Assembly: GCF_000607165.1 (NCBI RefSeq)
Contig: NZ_JFZG01000003.1
Span: forward strand, 62,001 to 126,000
Source: Ralstonia pickettii
GTDB taxonomy: Bacteria; Pseudomonadota; Gammaproteobacteria; Burkholderiales; Burkholderiaceae
Direction: 5' to 3'
Length of the DNA stretch: 64,000 nt
The position numbers and the translations under genes are program-made. Shown in pieces: positions 54,301-63,874 of this stretch. Each line of letters begins with the position of its first letter. Positions within the stretch are counted from its first letter, which is position 1. Below the pieces are notes generated by a model. That model did no database searches and was not told where the DNA came from. It worked only from the letters and a program-made list of their open reading frames with translations.

Positions 54301-55418
54301 CACGCACCCGCCTTCTTGGGTGCGAAGCCGAGCAGGGCGGAAATCCCCTTCAGGCCGGCCGCGCTGTAGTGGCGGAAGCGGAACAGCAGCACCGCGCAGA
54401 TGAAGGCAGCGAGGTGGATCGGCCACCAAGCCATGAACACGTTCATCTTGCCCTGCGAGACCCACGCCTGCGACAGGTTCAGCAGGTTCGAATACGTCAG
54501 GTAGATCAACACCGCAAAGATCATCGGTGTGTAGCGGCCCAGGCGCGGGTTGACGTAGGCCAGCGGAATCGCAATCAGCACGAAGTTCAACGCCAGCAGC
54601 GGCAGGCCGATCCGCCAGACCAGTTCACCGAGGTTCTCGGGCGTCGGGTTGGCGAGCAGATCCTTCGTGGAGCGGCTCTTGGTTGGCAGGCTGGCATCTG
54701 CTTGCGGCGGCTTGTTGGCGACTTTCACGCCGTATTTGTCGAATTCGACGATGCGGTAGTCGAGCTTGCCGGGCGTGCCTTCATAGCGGCGGCCCTTGTC
54801 GAGTACGACAAAGCGGTCGCCGTTGGGCATGGTCTTGAATTCGCCGGTCTTGGCCATCGCCACGCCGATCTTGTCCTGCTCGGCATTGGCGACGAACAGG
54901 TTACGGGCGTGCTTCATGCCGTTATCGACGCCCTCGATAAAGAGGACGTAGCTGCCGTGCGCGGGCTCGATGAAGCGGCCGGCTGAGATCATCGACAGCA
55001 CATCGCGCTGCTCGAAGCGATCTCGGAACAGCGCACTCTGCTGATTGGCCCACGGCCAGCCGAACAGCGCCAGCAGCGCCACCAGCACGATGAACGGCAG
55101 CGAGAAACGCAGCACGGGGCGGATGAAATCCGTCAGGCTGATGCCCGAGGTGAACCACACCACCATCTCGGAATCCTTGTACCAGCGCGTCAGCACCAGC
55201 AATACCGAGATGAAGAGCGTGGCGCACAGGAGAATCGCCAGGTAGCCTAGCGTTGCCAGGCCGATGAGGAGCAGGACGTCGTTCGGGTTCGCTTCGCCGT
55301 TGGCGGCCATGCCGAGAATGCGGATCACCAGGGTGGTCAGCATGAACGTCAGCAGCACGAGGAAGACGGCGCCGGCGGTGAATGACAGCTCGCGTCGCAG
55401 GGCTTGTTCAAAAATCAT
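54300..55418 (-). CDS. lptF: LPS export ABC transporter permease LptF
   Basis: A 372 aa partner of LptG with the same layout; begins MIFEQALRRELSFTAGAVFL and contains LLTRWYKDSEMVVWFTSGIS. I chose the ATG at 55418; the frame stays open for another 2 kb upstream but only as an antisense shadow of pepA. Divergent from pepA, the standard lptFG-pepA arrangement. Confidence 0.96.
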   Translation of the reverse strand: MIFEQALRRELSFTAGAVFLVLLTFMLTTLVIRILGMAANGEANPNDVLLLIGLATLGYLAILLCATLFISVLLVLTRWYKDSEMVVWFTSGISLTDFIRPVLRFSLPFIVLVALLALFGWPWANQQSALFRDRFEQRDVLSMISAGRFIEPAHGSYVLFIEGVDNGMKHARNLFVANAEQDKIGVAMAKTGEFKTMPNGDRFVVLDKGRRYEGTPGKLDYRIVEFDKYGVKVANKPPQADASLPTKSRSTKDLLANPTPENLGELVWRIGLPLLALNFVLIAIPLAYVNPRLGRYTPMIFAVLIYLTYSNLLNLSQAWVSQGKMNVFMAWWPIHLAAFICAVLLFRFRHYSAAGLKGISALLGFAPKKAGA

Positions 55419-55532
55419 GCGGATGCGGGATGGGAGGGCGAGGTCATAGCCGGTGTGCGTTCCACCGGAGCCCCTGCGCAAAATGGCGGATAATGTGGGC
55501 TTTCGTTGACTCGCCTCATAGAGAGAAGCGCG

Positions 55533-57041
55533 ATGGAATTTAGCACAAAAGCCCTGGATTGGGCCAAAGCGGGCGCCCTGGCCGCCAAGAGCGATTGCCT
55601 CGTGATCGGTCTGTTCGAGTCGCAGACCCTGGCTGGCGCCGCAAAGGCGCTGGACGTGGCCACCAAGGGCTTGGTTGCCCGCCTCGTCAAGCTGGGCGAC
55701 TTTGAAGGCAAGCGCGGCACGTCGCTGCTGTTGCACGAAGTGGCCGGCGTGGGGGCTGCCCGCGTGCTGCTGGTCGGTCTGGGCAAGGAAGCCGACTTCA
55801 CCGATCGCGCCTACGCCGAAGCCGTGCGCACCGCACTGCGCGCGCTGGCCAGCACCAAGGCCACCAGCGTGACGTGGGCGCTCACCGAGCACACCGCGCG
55901 CGACAAAGACACCGCCTGGGCGGTCTTGACCGCCGTCACGCTCATCCGCGAAGCCAGCTACCGCTTCATCGAGCGCCATCCGGAGCTCAAGAGCAAGCGC
56001 GACAAGAACGGTACGAGCCTGCGCAAGGTCGTCCTGACCGTATCTGCAGCCGATGCCAAGGCTGCCAGCGTGGCCGCAGCGCGCGGCACCGCCATCGCCA
56101 ACGGCATGGACCTCACGCGTGATCTGGGCAACCTGCCGTCCAACATCTGCACGCCGACGTACCTGGCCAACACCGCACGCCAGATCGCCAAGGATTTCAA
56201 GCTCAAGGTGGAAGTGCTTGGCCGCAAGCAGATCGAAGCCTTGAAGATGGGCGCCTTCCTGGCCGTGACGAAGGGCAGCGTCGAGCCGCCGGCATTCATC
56301 GTGCTGCGCTACGAGGGCGGCCCCGCCAAGCAGGCCCCGGTGGTGCTGGTCGGCAAGGGCATCACGTTTGATACGGGTGGCATCTCGCTCAAGCCGGGCG
56401 AGGGCATGGACGAGATGAAGTACGACATGTGCGGCGCCGCTTCGGTGCTGGGCACGCTGCGTGCTGTGGCCGAAATGGGACTCAAGCAGAACGTCATCGC
56501 CGTGGTGCCGACCTGCGAGAACATGCCCAGTGGCGTTGCCACCAAGCCGGGCGACGTTGTGACCAGCATGTCGGGCCAGACCATCGAGATCCTGAATACC
56601 GACGCCGAAGGCCGCCTGATCCTGTGCGATGCGCTCACCTACGTGGAGCGCTTCAAGCCGGCGGTGGTGATCGACGTGGCAACGCTCACGGGCGCCTGCA
56701 TCATCGCGCTCGGCCACATCAACACCGGCATGTACGCCCGCAGCGACGCGCTGGCGGGTGCGCTGGTGGCGGCCGGCAAGCAATCGCTCGATACAGCGTG
56801 GCGCATGCCGCTGGATGAGGAATACCAGGAGCAGCTCAAGTCCAACTTTGCCGACATGGGCAACATCGGCGGCCGTCCGGCCGGCAGCGTGACGGCTGCC
56901 TGTTTCCTGGCGCGCTTTACCGAAAAGTACGACTGGGCCCACCTGGACATCGCCGGCACCGCTTGGAAGAGCGGCGCGGCCAAGGGCGCCACGGGCCGCC
57001 CGGTGCCGCTGCTGACGCGCTTCCTGATGGACCGCGGTTGA
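55533..57041 (+). CDS. pepA: Leucyl aminopeptidase (cytosol aminopeptidase, M17)
   Basis: A 502 aa dizinc exopeptidase releasing N-terminal amino acids. The metal-binding region [20 protein letters not shown] and the signature [14 protein letters not shown] are intact. In E. coli PepA also binds DNA at Xer sites; nothing here tests that. Start at 55533 ([12 protein letters not shown]). It is followed by holC. Confidence 0.97.
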   Translation: MEFSTKALDWAKAGALAAKSDCLVIGLFESQTLAGAAKALDVATKGLVARLVKLGDFEGKRGTSLLLHEVAGVGAARVLLVGLGKEADFTDRAYAEAVRTALRALASTKATSVTWALTEHTARDKDTAWAVLTAVTLIREASYRFIERHPELKSKRDKNGTSLRKVVLTVSAADAKAASVAAARGTAIANGMDLTRDLGNLPSNICTPTYLANTARQIAKDFKLKVEVLGRKQIEALKMGAFLAVTKGSVEPPAFIVLRYEGGPAKQAPVVLVGKGITFDTGGISLKPGEGMDEMKYDMCGAASVLGTLRAVAEMGLKQNVIAVVPTCENMPSGVATKPGDVVTSMSGQTIEILNTDAEGRLILCDALTYVERFKPAVVIDVATLTGACIIALGHINTGMYARSDALAGALVAAGKQSLDTAWRMPLDEEYQEQLKSNFADMGNIGGRPAGSVTAACFLARFTEKYDWAHLDIAGTAWKSGAAKGATGRPVPLLTRFLMDRG

Positions 57042-57062
57042 TTGGCAGAGGTAAAGCACCGT

Positions 57063-57491
57063 ATGACTCGCGTCGACTTTCACAGCAACGTGCCCGGCAA
57101 GCTGGCTTATGCCTGCCGGCTCGTGCGCAAGGCCTACGGCGCGGGCCAGAAAGTGATCGTGGTCGGAGATCAGGCTGCGCTGCAAGCGTTCGACACGCAG
57201 TTGTGGACGTTCAGCCAGCTCGATTTCCTGCCGCACTGCGGCCTGAGGCATCCGCTGGCCGCGCAGACGCCCATCCTGTTGGCCGATGCATCCGAGCCGC
57301 TGGACGACGCACCGCATCACGACATTCTGGTCAATCTGTCGCCTGAACCGCCGGCGCTGTTCGCGCGCTTTAGCCGGTTGATCGAGATCGTTGGCGATGA
57401 CGACGCCGATCGCGCCGCTGCGCGCGATCGCTTCCGGTTCTACCGCGATCGCGGCTATCCGATCCAACATCATGACGTGGGGCGCGCATGA
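57063..57491 (+). CDS. holC: DNA polymerase III subunit chi
   Basis: A 142 aa clamp-loader accessory subunit that links SSB to the polymerase III holoenzyme. MTRVDFHSNVPGKLAYACRL, GQKVIVVGDQ, LDFLPHC and DRFRFYRDRGYPIQHHDV fit the family. 21 bp after pepA and overlapping the next gene by 4 bp; pepA-holC is a conserved pair. Confidence 0.95.
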   Translation: MTRVDFHSNVPGKLAYACRLVRKAYGAGQKVIVVGDQAALQAFDTQLWTFSQLDFLPHCGLRHPLAAQTPILLADASEPLDDAPHHDILVNLSPEPPALFARFSRLIEIVGDDDADRAAARDRFRFYRDRGYPIQHHDVGRA

Positions 57492-57913
57492 CCGACGGAC
57501 GCTATCCCGGGTCCCACGCGGACAACAACATCCCTGTTCTGACGGAAATTGTCGAATTGGAGGATGTGGCGCCTACGGCCGCGCCTGCCGCGCCGCTGCC
57601 CGCCACGACTGAAGCCGGCAACGTGGACATCCCGCCCGCCCTGCGCGAGCAAGGACTTGCAGCCACTTCGGCCATGCCTCCCGAAGGGACCGATGCCGCC
57701 CGCGTGATGGGCGACGTGATGTGGCGTTTCCAGTCCGAGTGGCCGGCGTTGATCGAAGCGCAGTGTCGCGCAGCCATGGAATCACGCCTGTCACTGTTGA
57801 GCGAACAGCTCGCCGCTGACCTGACCCGCACGCTGGAGGCCCGCCTGATGGATTGGCTGGGCGCGGCGTTGGACGATGCGCTCGCCGCGCAGCAGAAGCC
57901 CCCGCAGCGCTGA
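57488..57913 (+). CDS. DUF2486-like hypothetical protein
   Basis: A 141 aa acidic protein with a disordered Pro/Ala-rich N-terminal half (IPVLTEIVELEDVAPT at its start) and a helical C-terminal half, roughly residues 70-135. IPVLTEIV followed by a helical tail is the pattern of DUF2486, found next to holC in betaproteobacteria. Function unknown. Coupled to holC by a 4 bp overlap and followed by a terminator. Confidence 0.8.
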   Translation: MTDGRYPGSHADNNIPVLTEIVELEDVAPTAAPAAPLPATTEAGNVDIPPALREQGLAATSAMPPEGTDAARVMGDVMWRFQSEWPALIEAQCRAAMESRLSLLSEQLAADLTRTLEARLMDWLGAALDDALAAQQKPPQR

Positions 57914-57924
57914 TCGCACAAAGA

Positions 57925-57950
57925 AAAACCCGCCGTCTGGCGGGTTTTTT
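57925..57950. terminator. Terminator between holC operon and ilvD2
   Basis: Stem AAAACCCGCC / GGCGGGTTTT with loop gtct, T-rich on both sides, between convergent genes. Confidence 0.92.
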
Positions 57951-57967
57951 GTTGGTGCTGCTCGAAC

Positions 57968-59641
57968 TCAGTCCGTTACCGCGCCCTTGCTGGCCGTTGC
58001 TGCCAGTTTTGCAAACTTTGCCAGCACGCCACGCGTATAGCGCGGCGCTGGCTGCTTCCACGCGGCGCGGCGGCGGGCAAGCTCATCGTCTGGCACGTTC
58101 AACTGCAACAGGCGCTGATGCGCGTCGATGGTGATTGAATCGCCTTCGTGCACCAAGCCGATCGTGCCGCCCACGTACGCTTCCGGCGCGACGTGGCCGA
58201 CCACCATGCCCCACGTGCCGCCCGAGAAGCGTCCGTCGGTGACAAAGCCGACCGACTCGCCCAGGCCCTTGCCGATGATGGCTGAGGTCGGGGCCAGCAT
58301 CTCCGGCATGCCGGGGCCGCCCTTCGGCCCCAGATAGCGCAGCACGAGGATGTCGCCGGCCTTGATCTGGTCGCTCAGGATCGCGCTCATCGCGCTTTGC
58401 TCGTCGTCGAACACGCGCGCCGGGCCGGTGATGACAGGATTCTTCAGGCCGGTGATCTTCGCCACGGCGCCTTCTTCGGCCAGGTTGCCTTTCAGGATGG
58501 CGAGGTGGCCTTCCTTGTAGAGAGCTTTGTCGATCGGCAGGATCACGTTCTGATCGGCGCGCGGTTGGTCGGGAACGTGCGCGAGTTCTTCAGCCAGCGT
58601 TTTGCCCGTGATGGTGATGCAATCCCCGTGCAGCAGGCCGGCGTTGAGTAGCAGCTTCATCACCTGCGGAATGCCGCCTGCCTCGTGCAGGTCGGTCGCC
58701 ACGTATTGGCCCGACGGCTTGAGGTTGCAGATGACGGGCACGCGCTGGCGCACCCGCTCGAAGTCATCGATCGTCCATTCCACCTCCGCCGCGTGGGCGA
58801 TGGCCAGGTAGTGCAGCACGGCGTTGGTGGAGCCGCCGGTGGCCATGATCACGGCTACGGCGTTTTCGATGGATTTGCGCGTGATGATGTCGCGCGGCTT
58901 CAGGTCGCGGCGCACGGCTTCGACCAGCACGCGCGCAGATTCGGCTGCGCTGTCGACCTTCTCCTGATCGGGATTGGCCATCGTCGACGAATACAGCAGC
59001 GACATGCCGAGCGCTTCAAACGATGAACTCATCGTGTTGGCCGTGTACATGCCGCCGCACGACCCGCTCGACGGGCAGGCGTTTTTCTCGATGCCCTCGA
59101 AGTCTTCCTCGCTCATGCGGCCGGCGGTAAATTCGCCCACGGCCTCGAACGATGAGACGATGGTCAAATCCTTGCCCTTCCAGTGGCCCGGCTTGATGGT
59201 GCCGCCGTACACATAAATGCCTGGCACATTCGTGCGCGCCAGGGCGATCATGCCGCCTGGCATGTTCTTGTCGCAGCCGCCGATAACGACGACACCATCC
59301 ATCCATTGGCCGTTGACGCAGGTCTCGATGCAGTCGGCAATCACCTCGCGCGAGATCAGCGAGAACTTCATGCCTTCCGTGCCCATCGACATGCCGTCGG
59401 AAATGGTCGGCGTGCCAAAGATTTGCGGATTCGCGTTGGCATCCTTTACTGCAGCCACGGCGGCATCGGCCAGCTTCTGCAGGCCCGAGTTGCACGGCGT
59501 GATGGTCGAATGGCCGTTGGCCACGCCGATCATCGGATTGTTGAAGTCGTCTTTCGTGTAGCCCAATGCGTAGTACATCGAGCGGTTGGGCGAGCGTGCC
59601 ACACCTTGGGTGATGTGCTGCGAACGCTTGTTGTCTGGCAT
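57968..59641 (-). CDS. ilvD: Dihydroxy-acid dehydratase, second paralogue (557 aa type)
   Basis: A second IlvD/Edd-family dehydratase. [35 protein letters not shown], and [23 protein letters not shown] are intact. At 557 aa it belongs to the shorter group, whose plant and mycobacterial relatives carry a [2Fe-2S] cluster; cluster type here is inferred. Start at 59641 with GGAG upstream. Divergent from a LysR gene that probably controls it. It may be the main DHAD or act on sugar acids. Confidence 0.93.
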   Translation of the reverse strand: MPDNKRSQHITQGVARSPNRSMYYALGYTKDDFNNPMIGVANGHSTITPCNSGLQKLADAAVAAVKDANANPQIFGTPTISDGMSMGTEGMKFSLISREVIADCIETCVNGQWMDGVVVIGGCDKNMPGGMIALARTNVPGIYVYGGTIKPGHWKGKDLTIVSSFEAVGEFTAGRMSEEDFEGIEKNACPSSGSCGGMYTANTMSSSFEALGMSLLYSSTMANPDQEKVDSAAESARVLVEAVRRDLKPRDIITRKSIENAVAVIMATGGSTNAVLHYLAIAHAAEVEWTIDDFERVRQRVPVICNLKPSGQYVATDLHEAGGIPQVMKLLLNAGLLHGDCITITGKTLAEELAHVPDQPRADQNVILPIDKALYKEGHLAILKGNLAEEGAVAKITGLKNPVITGPARVFDDEQSAMSAILSDQIKAGDILVLRYLGPKGGPGMPEMLAPTSAIIGKGLGESVGFVTDGRFSGGTWGMVVGHVAPEAYVGGTIGLVHEGDSITIDAHQRLLQLNVPDDELARRRAAWKQPAPRYTRGVLAKFAKLAATASKGAVTD

Positions 59642-59715
59642 GGTGGTCTCCGTGGGGGCGGCACTATCGTTGTAGTCAACAGCTTGGCGCCCAGCATGCA
59701 CTTGGAGAAATGGCG

Positions 59716-59762
59716 CGTCAAATATATTATTGATTGATTATTGATTCGAAAAATATATCAAT
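59716..59762. promoter_or_regulatory. LysR box (T-N11-A) and divergent promoter region, ilvD2/lysR
   Basis: ATTGAT (59740-59745), 11 bases, ATCAAT (59757-59762) is a perfect inverted repeat with the LTTR T-N11-A spacing. On the ilvD2 side a consensus-like -35 TTGACG (59721-59716) is followed 17 bp later by a poor -10 (CATGCT), as in activator-dependent promoters. The box centre falls at about -65 of the predicted ilvD2 start and just before the lysR ATG. Further TTGATT repeats flank it. Confidence 0.6.
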
Positions 59763-59769
59763 CGCCGAT

Positions 59770-60714
59770 ATGGATCTGCGCCAGCTTCGCTACTTTGTGA
59801 CCGTTGCCGAGGAATTGCATTTCGGGCGCGCCGCCGAGCGTCTTTCGATGACGCAGCCGCCGCTGTCGCAGCAGATTCGCGCGCTGGAAGACGAACTCGG
59901 GGTCACGCTGTTTCATCGCACGCAGCGCTCCGTGGCGTTGACGGCCGTCGGTGCGCGCTGGCTGGTCGAGGTGCGGCGTGTGCTTGCCGAGGCGAATGCG
60001 CTGCCCGGTCTGGCGCAGCGGCTGGCGCGCGGGGAGGTTGGCTCGCTGTCGCTGTCCTTCGTCAGCACCGCCGATTACGGCATCCTGCCCGCCTTGCTGC
60101 GGCACTTTCGCGACGCGCGGCCCGAGGTGCAGCTTCTGCTGCGCGAGGCCACCAGCGATGTGCAGATCGAAGCGCTCCTGGCCGGCGATGTGGACGCGGG
60201 TGTCGTGATCGCGCATCACGCGGGCTCGGTGCCCGGCGAGCTGGAATACCGCCCGCTGGTGCGCGAGCGCCTTGTGCTGGCGGTGCCCGCATCGCGCGCA
60301 GCGCAATGGGGCGTGGTGCCGGGCCAGCCCATTGCCTTGGCGGATGCGGCGGCCGAATCGCTCATCATCTTCCCGCGCAGGTCCGCGCCTGCGCTGTATG
60401 ACATCATTACCGGCTATCATGCCGCGCACGGCGGTCGGCCAGGAGAATCTGGGGCCGCGATGCGCATTGGCCAGGAAGCCATCCAGATGCAGACCATCGT
60501 CAGCCTGGTCTCCGCTGAGATGGGGATTGCGCTGGTCCCGGCATCGCTATGCAACCTGCAGCGGACCGGCGTGGTCTATCTCGAACTTGCCGCGCCAAGC
60601 CCGTTCATCGAGACCGGGCTCGTGTGGCGGCGAGATGCGGCTTCGCCGGTGCTGCCGTGGTTCGTGGCCAGTGCCGAAGCCGTTGCCAAGCTGCAAGAAA
60701 ACAACCAAACCTGA
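59770..60714 (+). CDS. LysR family transcriptional regulator
   Basis: A 314 aa [24 protein letters not shown], recognition helix [21 protein letters not shown], and an effector domain with [16 protein letters not shown]. Start at 59770. Position opposite ilvD2 with a T-N11-A site between them suggests it activates that gene and represses itself. The inducer is unknown, possibly a pathway intermediate. Confidence 0.92.
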   Translation: MDLRQLRYFVTVAEELHFGRAAERLSMTQPPLSQQIRALEDELGVTLFHRTQRSVALTAVGARWLVEVRRVLAEANALPGLAQRLARGEVGSLSLSFVSTADYGILPALLRHFRDARPEVQLLLREATSDVQIEALLAGDVDAGVVIAHHAGSVPGELEYRPLVRERLVLAVPASRAAQWGVVPGQPIALADAAAESLIIFPRRSAPALYDIITGYHAAHGGRPGESGAAMRIGQEAIQMQTIVSLVSAEMGIALVPASLCNLQRTGVVYLELAAPSPFIETGLVWRRDAASPVLPWFVASAEAVAKLQENNQT

Positions 60715-60728
60715 AACCCACAGGATTC

Positions 60729-61631
60729 ATGCTCATCCATCCGCAATTCGACCCCGTCGCCCTGCATCTGGGGCCGCTCGCCATCCGCTGGTACGGCCTG
60801 ATGTATCTGGCGGCGTTCATCATGTTCCTGTGGTTCGGCCGCCTGCGCACGCGCCAGCCACACATCGCCGCCGAAGGCTGGACCGGCCGCGACCTCGACG
60901 ACATGCTCTTCTACGGCGTGCTGGGCGTGATTCTGGGCGGGCGCCTGGGCTACGTGCTGTTCTACAAGCCCGACTGGTATTTCGCCCACCCGCTCGACAT
61001 CTTCAAGGTTTGGGAAGGCGGCATGGCCTTCCACGGCGGCTTCCTCGGTGTGGTCGTCGCGATGATGCTGTATGCGCGGATGCGCGGCCGCTCGTGGATG
61101 CAGGTGACCGACTTCATCGCGCCGATGGTGCCGTGCGGCCTCGCAGCGGGGCGCCTTGGCAATTTCATCAACGGCGAGCTGTGGGGCCGTGTGTCGTCGC
61201 CCAATCTGCCTTGGGCGATGATGTTCCCGCAGGCGCAGGGCGAAGACCGGGAGTGGCTGCTCTCGCACGCGCAAGAGGCCGTCACCAGCGGCGTGCAAGC
61301 TCTGTTCGATCAGTACCACATGCTGCCGCGCCACCCCTCGCAGATCTACCAGTTCCTCGGCGAGGGCGTGCTGTTCTTCATCCTGCTGTGGCTGTACGCG
61401 CGCAAACCGCGACCGATGGGCGCGGTGTCTGGCGCATTCCTGCTCGGCTACGGCGTGTTCCGCTTCATTGCGGAGTTTGCCCGCGAGCCGGATAACTTCC
61501 TCGGCCTGCTGGCGGCGAACCTGTCGATGGGGCAGTGGCTGTCGTTGCCGATGATCCTGATCGGCATCGCTATGCTGGTCTGGTCGTATCGTCGTGCAGG
61601 CAACGGCGAAAAAAGCCAGGCGCACGCCTGA
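60729..61631 (+). CDS. lgt: Prolipoprotein diacylglyceryl transferase
   Basis: A 300 aa inner-membrane enzyme transferring diacylglycerol to the lipobox cysteine, the step before LspA. Seven TM segments; signature [14 protein letters not shown] near residue 142, and early motifs [12 protein letters not shown] and [10 protein letters not shown]. Start at 60729, 14 bp after the LysR stop, with CAGGA upstream. Confidence 0.96.
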   Translation: MLIHPQFDPVALHLGPLAIRWYGLMYLAAFIMFLWFGRLRTRQPHIAAEGWTGRDLDDMLFYGVLGVILGGRLGYVLFYKPDWYFAHPLDIFKVWEGGMAFHGGFLGVVVAMMLYARMRGRSWMQVTDFIAPMVPCGLAAGRLGNFINGELWGRVSSPNLPWAMMFPQAQGEDREWLLSHAQEAVTSGVQALFDQYHMLPRHPSQIYQFLGEGVLFFILLWLYARKPRPMGAVSGAFLLGYGVFRFIAEFAREPDNFLGLLAANLSMGQWLSLPMILIGIAMLVWSYRRAGNGEKSQAHA

Positions 61632-61650
61632 CGCTGCTACCGCACAAAGA

Positions 61651-61679
61651 AAAAGCCACCGAACTTCGGTGGCTTTTTT
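61651..61679. terminator. Terminator between lgt and SIMPL gene
   Basis: Perfect 12 bp stem AAAAGCCACCGA / TCGGTGGCTTTT with a 3 nt loop, T-rich on both strands between convergent genes. Confidence 0.92.
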
Positions 61680-61697
61680 CATGGAGCGGCTCGCTGC

Positions 61698-62399
61698 TTA
61701 TTTCAGCATCTGCACGGCACCGGAAACGGTCACCGTCACCTGGGCCTTGCCGCCCTCGATGGGCACCGGCGCCGAATCGTACGACGCCGGAGCCGCTGCC
61801 ATGCGCATCATCGGACGCGGGCCCGGGTTGTTGCTGCCCTCGCTCACATGCACGTCGCGGATCGTGTAGCTCGTGTAGCCGAACAGCTTGGTGGTCGTCA
61901 GTGCTTTGTCGCGGAACGAATTCACGGCCTGATCGATCAGTTTGGCTTCCGCCGCCGAGCGTGCCTCGCGCGAGAGCGTGAAGTTCACGTTCTGCACCTG
62001 CATCTGGTTGGCCAGTTGGCCCGCCAGCTTGGACGCCGCAGCAAAGTCCTTCGATGTGATGCGCACTTCCGCACGGCCACGCCAGACGCTGATCTTGCCG
62101 TTGCGATCGGTGTTCGGATAGATGTTGAAGCCACCTGTCTCTGCCTGTACGCCGGACGTGCGTTTTGCCTGGTTGATCACCTCATCGGCCTTTCGCGACA
62201 GGGCCGTGGAGATCGCGCCCGGGTCCGCGCCTTCCTGCTCGGCGCCCAGTGTGAGCGTGACGGTGTCGGTCGGCACTTCGGCTACGGCCTGCGCATCCAG
62301 CGACAGCACGCCCGAATGATTCGTTTCAGGAGCAGCTTGTGCGAAAGCAGTCGTCATGATTGCAGTCCCCAAAATGGTTGCGGCCAGGACAGATTTCAT
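61698..62399 (-). CDS. SIMPL domain periplasmic protein
   Basis: A 233 aa exported protein: signal peptide MKSVLAATILGTAIMTTAFA, then the SIMPL (DUF541) domain with LSLDAQAVAEVPTDTVTLTL at its start and a GGFNIYPNTDRNG strand. SIMPL proteins are periplasmic or outer-membrane associated; their activity is not defined. The start at 62399 has GGGAG upstream. Confidence 0.9.
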   Translation of the reverse strand: MKSVLAATILGTAIMTTAFAQAAPETNHSGVLSLDAQAVAEVPTDTVTLTLGAEQEGADPGAISTALSRKADEVINQAKRTSGVQAETGGFNIYPNTDRNGKISVWRGRAEVRITSKDFAAASKLAGQLANQMQVQNVNFTLSREARSAAEAKLIDQAVNSFRDKALTTTKLFGYTSYTIRDVHVSEGSNNPGPRPMMRMAAAPASYDSAPVPIEGGKAQVTVTVSGAVQMLK

Positions 62400-62493
62400 T
62401 GTGTTCTCCCAAAAAAGCAATGTGATCCGTCTGACTGGCTGTTACGCGCATCGTTCATCACGTTTGTAACAATTCCCCGCCGATGCCAACCAT

Positions 62494-62964
62494 TCACTCA
62501 GGATCGCGCATCAATTTGGTGGTGATGTAACGCCACTGCGCAGGTGTGACGGGCGTGATCGACAGGCGGTTGCCGCGTTGCAGCACCGTCATGTCGGCGA
62601 GCTGTTCCTGCGCACGCAACGTCGGCAGATCGATCAGCGCGCATTTGCGCACGAATTTCACGTCGACGAGCATCCAGCGCGGCGCTTCGGGCTTCGATGC
62701 GGGGTCGTGGTAATGGCTCTTGGCGTCGAACTGCGTGGGATCGGGATAGCTGGTCGAGCAGACTTCCGCCAGCCCCGCGATGCCGGGTTGCGGACAAGAC
62801 GAGTGGTAGAACAGCACGCCGTCGCCGATGCGCATGCGGTCGCGCATGAAGTTGCGTGCCTGATAGTTGCGAACGCCGGTCCAGGGCAGCGTGCCTTCGG
62901 CGTGCAGCGTATCGATGCTGGCCTCGTCGGGCTCGGACTTCATCAACCAGTACTGGGTGGCCAT
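62494..62964 (-). CDS. EVE domain-containing protein
   Basis: A 156 aa protein made of one EVE (PUA-like) domain: QYWLMKSEPDEASID, the core WTGVRNYQARNFMRD, VLFYHSSCPQPGIAGLAEV, and the VTPAQWRYI end. EVE domains bind modified nucleotides in RNA or DNA. Start at 62964; a longer frame upstream is not family-like. It is downstream of ssrS on the same strand but separated by a strong terminator. Confidence 0.93.
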   Translation of the reverse strand: MATQYWLMKSEPDEASIDTLHAEGTLPWTGVRNYQARNFMRDRMRIGDGVLFYHSSCPQPGIAGLAEVCSTSYPDPTQFDAKSHYHDPASKPEAPRWMLVDVKFVRKCALIDLPTLRAQEQLADMTVLQRGNRLSITPVTPAQWRYITTKLMRDPE

Positions 62965-63080
62965 CGTGTGGGGCGCGCGGGCGACGTGCGGGGAGGTGAC
63001 GGTGTGCGCAGCATAGCAACACGGCCGCGGCCTCGCCATTAGCGGTGCGGTAATGGCGGGTGTATCGAGGATAGGCAAAG

Positions 63081-63120
63081 AAAAAGGCGGTAGCGCACAT
63101 GTGCGCTACCGCCTTTTTTT
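63081..63120. terminator. Perfect-palindrome terminator after ssrS
   Basis: A perfect 38 bp palindrome (arms 63081-63099 and 63100-63118) with an A-run at one end and a T-run at the other. It immediately follows the 6S RNA 3' end on the minus strand. With no unpaired loop in the DNA palindrome the RNA stem will open a few central bases. Confidence 0.9.
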
Positions 63121-63335
63121 GGGTCCCCACCTTGGCCGCTAGACCCGCATCCTGAACCCAAGTGAGGTTCAGAGTGGCAGCGGAAGCCGCATTTTGGGTA
63201 CATCACCGGCGCAGGGAGCCCACGACTTGCGTCGCACGCTATGCACTGGAAGACGCGCTCGCCCACACGGCATATCCCGCACCAAGCAATGCTTATCGGT
63301 TCAAGGAATTAATGGCCATGGCGAACCAGGCAGGG
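63121..63335 (-). ncRNA. ssrS: 6S RNA
   Basis: Lies between zapA and the EVE gene on the zapA strand, the usual proteobacterial position. The RNA ends can pair: CCTGGTTCGCCATGGCC (63330-63314) with GGCCAAGGTGGGGACC at the 3' end, one mismatch and wobbles, forming the closing stem. Inside, the 3' half has the small hairpin TGAACC/GGGTTCA seen in 6S RNAs, and the 5' half has CCTTGAACCGATAAGC resembling the E. coli bubble strand. 6S RNA binds sigma-70 polymerase and represses promoters in stationary phase. End points are approximate; about 210 nt is slightly long. Confidence 0.75.
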
Positions 63336-63421
63336 AAACTGTCAGACGCATCATCACGCTGTGTTTCGAGCGCATGGCGATGCGTCTGAAAGATTCATCG
63401 CAGGCAACCGTTTTTCTCTAC

Positions 63422-63450
63422 TCTATAGCCGCTAAAGCCTTATGCTGCAA
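63422..63450 (-). promoter_or_regulatory. Candidate proximal ssrS promoter
   Basis: On the minus strand, TTGCAG (63450-63445), 17 bp, TATAGA (63427-63422). The start would be near 63415, giving an RNA with about 80 nt before the mature 6S 5' end. Confidence 0.5.
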
Positions 63451-63485
63451 GGGTTTGCGGGAGATTCCGGAAGCCATTGGGAGAC

Positions 63486-63513
63486 ACTATACACCCGTTC
63501 GCATCCGAACCCA
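63486..63513 (-). promoter_or_regulatory. Candidate distal ssrS promoter
   Basis: On the minus strand, TTGGGT (63513-63508), 17 bp, TATAGT (63491-63486). The -35 lies in the loop of a perfect hairpin (TCGCATCCG/CGGATGCGA, 63499-63526) downstream of zapA. Confidence 0.45.
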
Positions 63514-63554
63514 AGCCCGGATGCGATCCGGTTACAAACACGTTTTGTACTGAG

Positions 63555-63872
63555 TCAAATGACTTCGCCGTACTGGCGCAGCGCCTCGTCAGTGCGGGCG
63601 TTCAGGTCGGCCAGTTTGGCGCGAATCGAGTCGATCGGCAGGGCGGAATCGGACGCGGCCTGGCGTTGCATCGACAGCAAATCCGACGCGATGCTAATGG
63701 CGGCCATCACGGCAACGCGCTCGATGCCCTTGGTGTTCGAGCCGTTCTTGATGCGCGTCATCTGACTGTCGACCATGGCTGCGGCTTCACGCAGGGCCGC
63801 TTCGTTATCGACCGAGACGGCAAACTTGTAGGGCTGCCCGGCGATGTTCACTTCAATTTGCTTGCTGCTCAT
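63555..63872 (-). CDS. zapA: Cell division protein ZapA
   Basis: A 105 aa FtsZ-ring stabiliser: SSKQIEVNIAGQPYKFAV at the N-terminus (beta-hairpin), then EAALREAAAMVDSQM and a C-terminal coiled coil. Start at 63872 with GGAG 8 bp upstream inside the preceding gene's end. ssrS follows it. Confidence 0.96.
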   Translation of the reverse strand: MSSKQIEVNIAGQPYKFAVSVDNEAALREAAAMVDSQMTRIKNGSNTKGIERVAVMAAISIASDLLSMQRQAASDSALPIDSIRAKLADLNARTDEALRQYGEVI

Positions 63873-63874
63873 GC

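Noticed and set aside
55419-57473. Extension of the lptF frame upstream of 55418
   Set aside because: The frame remains open by chance antisense to pepA; LptF homology begins exactly at MIFEQALRREL and pepA is clearly the real gene there.
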